Positions 1 through 6,008 of a DNA stretch of 6,182 nucleotides are shown piece by piece. The translations under genes and the position numbers were made by a program. The notes below the pieces were generated by a model. It made no database searches and was not told the origin of the DNA. It was given only the letters and a program-made list of their open reading frames with translations. How positions within the stretch are numbered: position 1 is the first letter of the stretch; each line of letters starts with the position of its first letter. This DNA comes from Clostridia bacterium (GTDB lineage Bacteria; Bacillota; Clostridia; Oscillospirales; CAG-272), in the NCBI GenBank assembly GCA_017648425.1, contig JAGCJD010000028.1, forward strand, positions 1 through 6,182, written 5' to 3'.

Positions 1-742
1 CAGAAACAGCAACAACAACATTCGGGTGCTTTTCAAAAGCCTTCTCTATATCTGCAAAGAACGCCTCCTTGTCAAACGCCTTTTCGGGCAAATAAATATA
101 ATCGGGAGCGTAACCGTTGACAACTCGTCCAATAGCAGCAGAGGCAGTCAGCCAACCCGCATCTCTACCCATTATCTCAACCACCGTAACAGCCTTTACA
201 GTATATACCGAGCAGTCACGGATTATCTCGCTCATGGTAGTAGCTATATACTTGGCAGCCGAGCCAAATCCGGGTGTATGGTCTGTCATTGCAAGGTCGT
301 TGTCAATAGTCTTGGGAACACCGATTATCCTGATATCAATACCGTTGTTTTGAGCGTAACGAGTCATTTTAGCCACAGTATCCATAGAGTCGTTACCGCC
401 AATATAGAAAAAGTATTTTATATCCCACTCAGCTATTACGGAAAACAGTTTTTCGTAAAACGCCTTGTTTTCCTCCGCAACAGGGTCGGGAAGCTTTTTT
501 CTGCACGAGCCGAGAGCCGCCGCAGGAGTTTGTTCAAGAGTATGTAAAGCGTCCTCGTTGTCAAAAACAGAATTGAGCTCAATGAGATTGCCCGCCATAA
601 AGCCCTCTATACCATTTCTCATTCCATAGACCTTATTAATATGTGTAGCGTCCAACGCGCCTCTGATAACACCCGAAAGAGTGGCGTTTATAGCTGCGGT
701 CGGTCCGCCGGACTGTCCTACTACTGCATTACCTATAAGCAT
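1..742 (-). CDS. pfp: Pyrophosphate-dependent 6-phosphofructokinase, N-terminal 247 residues (3' end beyond left edge)
   Basis: This cytoplasmic glycolytic enzyme phosphorylates fructose 6-phosphate to fructose 1,6-bisphosphate. The frame is open from ATG at 742 to the window edge; the family is usually about 400 residues, so roughly the last third is missing. Seen motifs: the N-terminal nucleotide/PPi loop VVGQSGGPTAAIN (7-19), GGNDSMDT (115-122), the catalytic loop PKTIDND (143-149, with base D147) and the sugar-phosphate motif MGRDAGW (191-197). In this family, an Asp after GG-x (D118) and Lys in P-K-TIDND (K144) mark PPi users; ATP enzymes have GGDGS and PGTIDND. PPi use is therefore inferred and could be reversible. 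The start is fixed by a GGAGG ribosome binding site at 749-753, six bases upstream, and by the canonical N-terminus. It diverges from the SigK-like gene and has its own SigA promoter. The function is well supported; the donor is slightly less certain. Confidence 0.93.
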   Translation of the reverse strand, partial: MLIGNAVVGQSGGPTAAINATLSGVIRGALDATHINKVYGMRNGIEGFMAGNLIELNSVFDNEDALHTLEQTPAAALGSCRKKLPDPVAEENKAFYEKLFSVIAEWDIKYFFYIGGNDSMDTVAKMTRYAQNNGIDIRIIGVPKTIDNDLAMTDHTPGFGSAAKYIATTMSEIIRDCSVYTVKAVTVVEIMGRDAGWLTASAAIGRVVNGYAPDYIYLPEKAFDKEAFFADIEKAFEKHPNVVVAVS

Positions 743-770
743 AAATGACCTCCAAAAATTATTTAAGTAT

Positions 771-799
771 ATTCTATCACAAAAAAATTCGTGTGTCAA
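771..799 (-). promoter_or_regulatory. SigA-type promoter of the phosphofructokinase gene
   Basis: On the minus strand a perfect -35 TTGACA (794-799) is followed by exactly 17 bases and the -10 TAGAAT (771-776). A TG one base before the -10 gives an extended -10, and the spacer contains a run of seven T. Transcription should start near 763-765, giving a leader of about 20 bases that holds the GGAGG site at 749-753. This is a strong housekeeping promoter, as expected for a glycolytic gene. No operator or riboswitch is visible in so short a leader. Confidence 0.85.
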
Positions 800-851
800 G
801 CACCGAAAGCGCAACGCACAGCAAATAATAAAAAACGGACTTGCACTGCAC

Positions 852-880
852 GATTATTTGCTTTTTCTTGCGCATATGCT
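852..880 (+). promoter_or_regulatory. Possible SigE-type sporulation promoter of the SigK-like gene
   Basis: GATTATT (852-858) matches 6 of 7 positions of the Bacillus SigE -35 consensus KMATATT. After a 14-base spacer, CATATGCT (873-880) matches 6 of 8 positions of the -10 consensus CATACAHT. A start near 886-889 would leave a short leader before the ribosome binding site at 897. In B. subtilis sigK is first transcribed by SigE in the mother cell, so the fit is biologically sensible, but the region is AT-rich and a match this loose can arise by chance. No good SigA promoter was found in the same orientation: TTGCGC (868-873) with TTATAT (889-894) has only a 15-base spacer and runs almost into the ribosome binding site. 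Confidence 0.4.
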
Positions 881-896
881 TTAACAACTTATATTC

Positions 897-903
897 GGGA
901 GGT
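897..903 (+). promoter_or_regulatory. Ribosome binding site fixing the SigK-like start
   Basis: GGGAGGT lies seven bases before the ATG at 911. It decides the start: the same frame is open further upstream from an ATG at 791, but that Met has no comparable site, and the extra 40 residues would precede what otherwise looks like a normal SigK pro-sequence. Confidence 0.85.
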
Positions 904-910
904 ACTAACC

Positions 911-1594
911 ATGCTAGCAAGCATTTTGTCCGCTTTTTCAGGCTTTTTACACTTTATACTTGGAATAGGAACTACTCAGAAATTCCCCCCTCCGCTCTCC
1001 CCCGAAAAGGAACGGGAATACTTTTCTTTGGCGCGTTCAGGCAACTTAACAGCCCGCAAGGAGCTTATACTGCACAATCTCCGACTTGTTTCACATATAG
1101 TAAGAAAATACTATGCATCAAGCAAAAACCAAGAGGACCTGATCTCGATAGGAACGATAGGTCTTATCACGGCGGGAGATACCTTTCACAGCGCAAGCGG
1201 AACACGGTTTGCCACAGACGCGGCGCGCTGTATTCAAAACGAAATACTTATGCACTTTCGCGCCCAAAAAAAGCTCGCGTCAGAAATTTCACTCAATGAC
1301 GCCATAGATGTTGACAGGGACGGAAACCCGCTTGCATATATAGATGTCATCAGCTGTGAAGATTCGCTGGAAGCAGATGTCGAGCGAGAGCTGTCAAGCG
1401 CCAAAGCCAAGCATTGCGTTATGACTGTTCTATCCGAGCGCGAACGAAAAATAATCACACTTCGTTATGGGCTCAACGGTAAAAAGCCAATGACACAAAA
1501 GCAAATATCGGAAAGCCTTGGCATTTCCCGCTCGTATGTCAGCAGAATAGAGAAAAGCGCCATTGAAAAGCTAAGAGAAGCCATGTCGCATTGA
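911..1594 (+). CDS. sigK: RNA polymerase sigma factor, SigK-like (pro-sigma-K of the late mother cell)
   Basis: This is a 227-residue sigma-70 family protein. Residues 1-20 are hydrophobic and resemble the pro-sequence that SpoIVFB removes in B. subtilis; then FPPPLS (25-30) matches the SigK N-terminal landmark. Region 2 spans about 46-120, with HNLRLVSHIVRKY (55-67), EDLISIGTIGLI (75-86) and AARCIQNEILMH (104-115), all strongly SigK-like. Region 4 spans about 165-225: a LSERERKIITLRYGL segment and the helix-turn-helix QISESLGISRSYVSRIEK (198-215) that binds the -35. Region 3 is short, as is normal here. The gene is uninterrupted, with no skin-type element. Two unusual core substitutions are Thr87, where Lys is usual, and Asp103, where the family has Tyr. 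In sporulating Firmicutes SigK drives spore coat and maturation genes in the mother cell; that role is inferred. The gene ends directly against the convergent operon with no terminator seen. Confidence 0.88.
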   Translation: MLASILSAFSGFLHFILGIGTTQKFPPPLSPEKEREYFSLARSGNLTARKELILHNLRLVSHIVRKYYASSKNQEDLISIGTIGLITAGDTFHSASGTRFATDAARCIQNEILMHFRAQKKLASEISLNDAIDVDRDGNPLAYIDVISCEDSLEADVERELSSAKAKHCVMTVLSERERKIITLRYGLNGKKPMTQKQISESLGISRSYVSRIEKSAIEKLREAMSH

Positions 1595-1597
1595 TCA
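1592..1597. other. Zero-gap convergent stop codons forming TGATCA
   Basis: TGA at 1592-1594 ends the SigK-like gene on the plus strand. TCA at 1595-1597 is the minus-strand TGA ending the 247-residue gene. Together they make a 6-base palindrome with no base between the two coding regions. No GC-rich hairpin followed by a T run was seen within about 100-150 bases on either side, so each transcript probably extends into the opposite coding region. Confidence 0.95.
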
Positions 1598-2338
1598 AGT
1601 CATACTGTAATAATGTCGTTTTCCCTCAGTACGCCTTGAAATCATCCCCATATCACAAAGAGCGGATAATGCGTAATAGCGTTTTCTGCCATGCAATCTG
1701 ACTGCCCTTTCGAAATCCGCCGCCGTAAACTCACCCTCGACATTCGGCAAAAGAGAGCGCCAATCCTCGGTGGAGCGCAAAACTGTAATTCCCGTTATCG
1801 CCGTAGGTCTGAAATCGTTATCATATCTTCCCTTTCGTCTGTAACGCTGAGCCTCTGAATATCTGTACTCCTCGCCTTCAATATACAAAAGGCAAACATA
1901 AAGTCTGTCATTGGAAACATATTTTCCTATATGATAAAGCTCAGCAAGAGCATCCTGGGGTCTGCCTTTTTTGGGGGAACGGGATACTTTGAGCACCTCT
2001 CCCGTGTCCCGTTCCGCTCTTATGATCCTTTTTTCACTTATTATAGGATGAATGATATATACATTCATGTCAGTGTTTTGAAGATAAAATTCTACCTTGT
2101 TAGTAAGTGAACGAAACGAACCCGTCTGTATCTCGAATATTCCATCACTCTTGACGACATCTGCAAAATACTTACCTATTTTTATCTCATAACACTCTGC
2201 ATTTTCGGTTATAAACCGTTTGAGTATTCTGTGTATTCGCTTTTCGTTATATGTCCCTATACCGTCAGCATCGCTACCATGCAAAAGCAGATCGTAGCGA
2301 CATAGCTGCTCAAATCTTTTTGCATCCTGCTCTGTCAT
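1595..2338 (-). CDS. Uncharacterised protein with PD-(D/E)XK nuclease-like core and C-terminal helix-turn-helix-like segment
   Basis: I cannot give this 247-residue soluble protein an established name; it resembles a conserved Firmicute hypothetical family. An early helix has GIGTYNEKRIHRILKRF (26-42, with E32 and H36), then a strand pattern YEIKIGKYFADVV (50-62, with D60) and GIFEIQT (66-72, with E69 and Q71). The spacing D-x8-E-x-Q, after a helix carrying an acidic residue, resembles the PD-(D/E)XK fold, where E-x-Q variants occur (for example CoiA-like proteins); this assignment is inference. A basic stretch SPKKGRP (121-127) follows. Residues about 195-247 read like a winged helix (FTAADFERAVRLHGRKRYYALSALCDMGMI region), suggesting DNA binding. 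There is no signal peptide or membrane segment. The ATG overlaps the upstream transporter stop (ATGA) and has no good ribosome binding site, so translation probably depends on coupling. It is the last gene of the operon. Existence of the gene is firm; function is not. Confidence 0.8.
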   Translation of the reverse strand: MTEQDAKRFEQLCRYDLLLHGSDADGIGTYNEKRIHRILKRFITENAECYEIKIGKYFADVVKSDGIFEIQTGSFRSLTNKVEFYLQNTDMNVYIIHPIISEKRIIRAERDTGEVLKVSRSPKKGRPQDALAELYHIGKYVSNDRLYVCLLYIEGEEYRYSEAQRYRRKGRYDNDFRPTAITGITVLRSTEDWRSLLPNVEGEFTAADFERAVRLHGRKRYYALSALCDMGMISRRTEGKRHYYSMT

Positions 2339-4206
2339 GTTGCAATACCCGCAAACTGACTGCTGTAAAGCTTTGCATATTCGCCGTCAAGCGCAAGCAG
2401 AGCCTCGTGATTTCCAGACTCAGCAACGCGTCCGTCCTTTATAACTACTATAATGTCCGCATCTCTTATAGTTGAAAGCCTGTGCGCGATTATCAACGAG
2501 GTACGGTTCTCCATAAGAGCCACCATTGCCTGCTGAATTTGCATTTCTGTTCTCGTATCAACGCTGGAAGTCGCCTCGTCAAGTATAAGTATCTTAGGGT
2601 CAGCAAGCACAGCGCGTGATATAGACAAGAGCTGTCTTTGTCCTTGTGAAAGATTGCTTCCCGACTCTGCAAGCATCGACTTGTAAGCATCGGGCAATCT
2701 TTCTATAAACACATCTGCCTTTGCAAACTCGGCAGCCGCCCGCATCTGCTCGTCAGTAGCGCCTTCCCTTCCGTATTTTATATTATTTTCAATTGTATCC
2801 GAGAAAAGGACTGTATCTTGAAGCACTATCGCAATAGAACGGCGCAGCGTCTGCTTGGGAATATCGCGTATATCAACGCCGTCAATAGTTATCCTTCCCG
2901 AATCTATTTCATAAAAGCGCGTCAACAGATTTACAACAGTAGTCTTTCCGCTTCCCGTAGCGCCGACTATCGCCACCTTTTGTCCCGCTTTTACCGAAAG
3001 GTTAAAGCCTTTGAGCACGGGCTCTCCCTTTTCGTAGGAAAAATCTATATTTTCAAACACGATATTTCCCTTGATGTCACAAACGCTTATCTGCTCAGTT
3101 CCCTCGTCAAGCTCGTCCGCGCTATCCATTATCTCAAAAATACGCTCAGCGCCCGCAAGAGCGGTCAGAATATTTGCGTATTGGTTGGCTATCTCGTTAA
3201 CGGGGCGCGTGAATTTCTTTGAATATTGGAGCATGGACTGTATATTTCCAATAGTCAGCGTACGCATGAACGATACGGGATTAAGCACGAAATATCCGCC
3301 AAATCCGGCAATAAGCACATACTGCAAATTCCCGAGGAAGTTCATACACGGTCCCATTACAGAGCCCCATACACGCGCGCTTATACTACACTTTTTAAGC
3401 TTTTTGCTGGTATCCGAAAACTCATCAATAGCTTTTCTTTCCTTGCCGTAAGCCACTACCGTCTTGTACGAAGTCACCATCTCCTCGACCTGCCCATTTA
3501 TCTGTCCTAGCAGCTTTTGGCGTCTTACAAAATATTTACGCATAAATTTTCCAAGCGTAGCAGATATCATGATAGTAAGCGGAATGGTAAGACAAGCAAT
3601 AAGCGCCATTACCCAGCCGTACCACACCATAAGAGAAAACGCGCCTACCAATGTCAGCACACTTGAAATAAGCGAGGCTATCGATTGCGAAACGGCATTG
3701 GAAACATTCTCAACATCGTTAGTCATTCTCGACATTATGTCGCCATGCTTGTGCGTGTCAGTAAACTTAATAGGTAGCTTTGATATTTTTCTGAACAAGT
3801 CATTTCTAAGAGCATATACCGTTCTCTGTGAAAGCTTTGCGGCAATAAATCCTTGGAACAAGGCCATAAGAGAGCTAACTATCGCCAACGCCCCCATAAC
3901 GCAAAGACAAACAATGAGAGAGGGCATGTCAACGCTTATTTTGCCGTTTTTAAGACTTATCGTGTCAATCGCCGCGCCCTGCATAGCAGGACCTGCAAGG
4001 TCTGCCAATGTAACTATCACCATTATGGCGATAAGCGCTATAACAAGTATCTTGCTCTTTCCTATGTACCCAAAAAGCCTTTTAAGCGTTTTTGAGGTAT
4101 TCTTGGGCTTTTCCTTATTTATTCTCGGCCCCATAGGTCCGCGTCCGGCAGGACGCAAATTGGGCATCTGAGGTGCGTTTTCAGGTCTTTTTTGTCCGTT
4201 GTTCAT
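2335..4206 (-). CDS. ABC exporter half-transporter with the catalytically competent ATP site (heterodimer subunit 2)
   Basis: This 623-residue fusion of membrane and nucleotide-binding domains sits in the cytoplasmic membrane and probably exports drugs or other amphipathic compounds. Residues 1-40 are a Pro/Gly/Asn-rich, basic, likely disordered tail. Six membrane segments follow at about 52-72, 95-122, 172-195, 196-218, 284-307 and 318-345, with the coupling-loop motif SRMTNDV at 159-165. The ATPase domain (about 380-620) has A-loop Y391, Walker A GATGSGKT (415-422), Q-loop Q463, Walker B ILILDE (539-544) with catalytic E544, and switch H575. Its signature is LSQGQ (519-523) instead of LSGGQ. 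This pattern fits a TM287/288- or LmrCD-type heterodimer in which this subunit supplies the active Walker/Glu/His half-site. The start overlaps the upstream stop by one base (TAATG), and a GGAGG site nine bases upstream supports it. Substrate unknown. Confidence 0.93.
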   Translation of the reverse strand: MNNGQKRPENAPQMPNLRPAGRGPMGPRINKEKPKNTSKTLKRLFGYIGKSKILVIALIAIMVIVTLADLAGPAMQGAAIDTISLKNGKISVDMPSLIVCLCVMGALAIVSSLMALFQGFIAAKLSQRTVYALRNDLFRKISKLPIKFTDTHKHGDIMSRMTNDVENVSNAVSQSIASLISSVLTLVGAFSLMVWYGWVMALIACLTIPLTIMISATLGKFMRKYFVRRQKLLGQINGQVEEMVTSYKTVVAYGKERKAIDEFSDTSKKLKKCSISARVWGSVMGPCMNFLGNLQYVLIAGFGGYFVLNPVSFMRTLTIGNIQSMLQYSKKFTRPVNEIANQYANILTALAGAERIFEIMDSADELDEGTEQISVCDIKGNIVFENIDFSYEKGEPVLKGFNLSVKAGQKVAIVGATGSGKTTVVNLLTRFYEIDSGRITIDGVDIRDIPKQTLRRSIAIVLQDTVLFSDTIENNIKYGREGATDEQMRAAAEFAKADVFIERLPDAYKSMLAESGSNLSQGQRQLLSISRAVLADPKILILDEATSSVDTRTEMQIQQAMVALMENRTSLIIAHRLSTIRDADIIVVIKDGRVAESGNHEALLALDGEYAKLYSSQFAGIAT

Positions 4207-6008
4207 TATAAAGCGCCTCCGTTCTTTATCTGTGAGCTGTAAATATCACGGTAGGTATCGCTGTTCTCCAAAAGATAATCGTGCGTTCCGCAGTCCTTGA
4301 TAGTTCCGTTCTCTATTACCGCAATCCTGTCAGCGTCAATAACGCTTGCTATTCTCTGAGCTATCATTATAACGGTAGTTCCCTCAAGCTCACTCCTTAA
4401 TGCGCGTCTTAGCTTGCCCTCTGTGGAAAGATCCAATGCAGATGTGGCATCATCAAGTATAAGTATCTCAGGTCGCCTTACAAGCGCGCGTGCAATAGAC
4501 ATTCTCTGCTTTTGTCCGCCCGAAAGAGATGCTCCCTTTTCGGCGATATAAGCGGAATATCCGCCGTTAAATCCAAGAATAAATTCCTCAGCCTGAGCAA
4601 TTTGAGCCGCCGCCGCTATTTCCTCATCGGTCGCATCCTCCTTGCCCCAACGAAGGTTATCGGCAACGCTTCCCGAAAACAGCTCGCTCTTTTGCATAAC
4701 GAACGCTATCTTGTGCCTGAGGGCATCAAGATCGTAATCGGCAATATTCTCGCCGTCTATCAGCACCTCTCCCTCTGTTGCATCATAAAATCTCGGAATA
4801 AGATTGACAAGCGTTGTTTTGCCGCTTCCCGTCGAGCCGATTATAGCAAAGGTCTCTCCCCTTTTTATATCAATATTTATATCGTGAAGCACAGGTTTTC
4901 CCGCAGTTTCGGGGTAACGGAAGCCAACACCTTTCATGCTGACCGCTATATCCGCACTGCTCTCCTTAATACTGCCCGAAGCAATAACAGGCTCGGTATC
5001 AAGTATCTCGTCAACACGGCGCACCGATGCCATAGCGCGGGAAATGGATTGGAACATCATAGTTACCATCATTACCGACATAAGCACCTGCGTTATGTAG
5101 GTTATTGCCGCCATTATCGTACCCGCAGTCATTCCACTGCCGCCAACATTGCTTATTTCAAATCCACCTATATATATTACCGCAATAATAGCCGCGTTCA
5201 TGACTAAGGTCAGAACAGGGTGCATTACCGCCATAATACGCTGTACCCTTATATTGGTATCTCTGAGATCGGCGTTCGCCTTCTCAAATCTTTCGCTCTC
5301 GTATTCTTCCTTTACATAAGCCTTTATAACTCTCGCGCCCGTGACATTCTCCTGAACGACACAGTTTATCTTATCAAGCTTCTTCTGTATCTTTCCATAC
5401 ATGGGAATGGCGCGCCCTAAAACAAATATAAGCATTATAGCCATAACGGGTAACGCGCACAGCATAACTATGCTAAAACTAAAATCGAGCGTCATGAGCA
5501 TGATTATTCCACCGATAAAGAACATCGGCGAACGAACCACCATTCTCAAAAGCATCTCCACAAAATCAATTATCATAGTAACATCGTTGGTCATTCGCGT
5601 GACAAGCGAGCCTGTCGTGAATTTATCAGTCTGCTCAATAGAAAGCGACATTACCTTGGCATAAGCGTCACGCCTGAGGTCGTCACCCACACCCTGTGAT
5701 GCCTTAGCGGCGGTATAAGCGCAAAGAACGCCGAAAAAGCCGCCTATCAATACAACAACGAGCATGAGTATTCCGAATGTGACAATAACCTGCATCGAGG
5801 TATATTCTCCCTCTCCGAACAATATCCTCATAACAGTGCTTGCCAGCCTTGAGCCCGACACATCTCCGTCATTTGCAATACCGCAGTCAACAATTACCGT
5901 CATGAGCTTTGGCAAACAAAGGTCAGCAAAGACCTCGCCTATCATAAGCAACGGCGAAAGTATTGCAAGCGCCGAGTATTTCTTTAAATATCCAAAAATT
6001 CTTTTCAT
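4206..6008 (-). CDS. ABC exporter half-transporter with degenerate ATP site (heterodimer subunit 1)
   Basis: This 600-residue membrane protein has the usual half-exporter length. Six membrane segments lie at about 12-36, 74-97, 150-172, 175-198, 262-284 and 297-319, with coupling-loop TRMTNDV (137-143). The ATPase domain (about 355-595) has A-loop Y365, Walker A GSTGSGKT (391-398), Q-loop Q439 and a perfect signature LSGGQ (495-499). Two catalytic residues are replaced: Walker B ends ILILDD (515-520), giving Asp520 where the catalytic Glu belongs, and the switch His is Gln551 (IAQR). The same E-to-D and H-to-Q pair is known from degenerate subunits of heterodimeric exporters. It should bind ATP without hydrolysing it well and lend its intact signature to the partner encoded immediately downstream. 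The start overlaps the MarR stop (ATGA); GGAGG at 6013-6017 is four bases upstream. Multidrug export is the likeliest role; the substrate cannot be told. Confidence 0.93.
   Translation of the reverse strand: MKRIFGYLKKYSALAILSPLLMIGEVFADLCLPKLMTVIVDCGIANDGDVSGSRLASTVMRILFGEGEYTSMQVIVTFGILMLVVVLIGGFFGVLCAYTAAKASQGVGDDLRRDAYAKVMSLSIEQTDKFTTGSLVTRMTNDVTMIIDFVEMLLRMVVRSPMFFIGGIIMLMTLDFSFSIVMLCALPVMAIMLIFVLGRAIPMYGKIQKKLDKINCVVQENVTGARVIKAYVKEEYESERFEKANADLRDTNIRVQRIMAVMHPVLTLVMNAAIIAVIYIGGFEISNVGGSGMTAGTIMAAITYITQVLMSVMMVTMMFQSISRAMASVRRVDEILDTEPVIASGSIKESSADIAVSMKGVGFRYPETAGKPVLHDINIDIKRGETFAIIGSTGSGKTTLVNLIPRFYDATEGEVLIDGENIADYDLDALRHKIAFVMQKSELFSGSVADNLRWGKEDATDEEIAAAAQIAQAEEFILGFNGGYSAYIAEKGASLSGGQKQRMSIARALVRRPEILILDDATSALDLSTEGKLRRALRSELEGTTVIMIAQRIASVIDADRIAVIENGTIKDCGTHDYLLENSDTYRDIYSSQIKNGGAL
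4216..4220 (-). promoter_or_regulatory. Ribosome binding site of the second ABC gene, inside the 3' end of the first
   Basis: GGAGG on the minus strand lies nine bases before the ATG at 4206 and within the last codons of the upstream ABC gene. It supports the far-upstream start, so the long Pro/Gly-rich N-terminal tail is probably translated; later in-frame Met codons at residues 14 and 25 have no reason to be preferred. Confidence 0.75.

Noticed and set aside
1..27. AAC-rich short repeat at the left edge
   Set aside because: It simply encodes the Val-rich strand (VVVAV) of the phosphofructokinase on the minus strand.
26..547. Open frame on the plus strand inside the phosphofructokinase region
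   Set aside because: It is the exact antisense register of the phosphofructokinase, and its translation has no recognisable motifs. The opposite strand has several conserved PFK motifs in order.
1..742. ATP-dependent 6-phosphofructokinase (PfkA)
   Set aside because: Residues D118 and K144 are those of the pyrophosphate-dependent group, not Gly and Gly as in ATP enzymes.
872..879. GCATATGC palindrome as a repressor operator
   Set aside because: Eight bases is short, there is no second copy nearby, and it is explained as well by chance or by overlap with the putative -10.
791..910. Longer SigK-like protein starting at 791
   Set aside because: No ribosome binding site was seen before 791, the added residues look like translated intergenic DNA, and the ATG at 911 has GGGAGGT at ideal spacing plus a normal pro-sequence.
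3464..5207. Long plus-strand open frames (3464-4171 and 4512-5207) opposite the ABC genes
   Set aside because: They are antisense shadows of well-conserved ABC proteins and encode no plausible domains.
4206..6008. Subunit 1 as a non-functional or decaying ABC gene because of its lost catalytic residues
   Set aside because: The frame is intact, all other motifs are perfect, and the defects are complementary to those of the adjacent subunit, as in known heterodimers.
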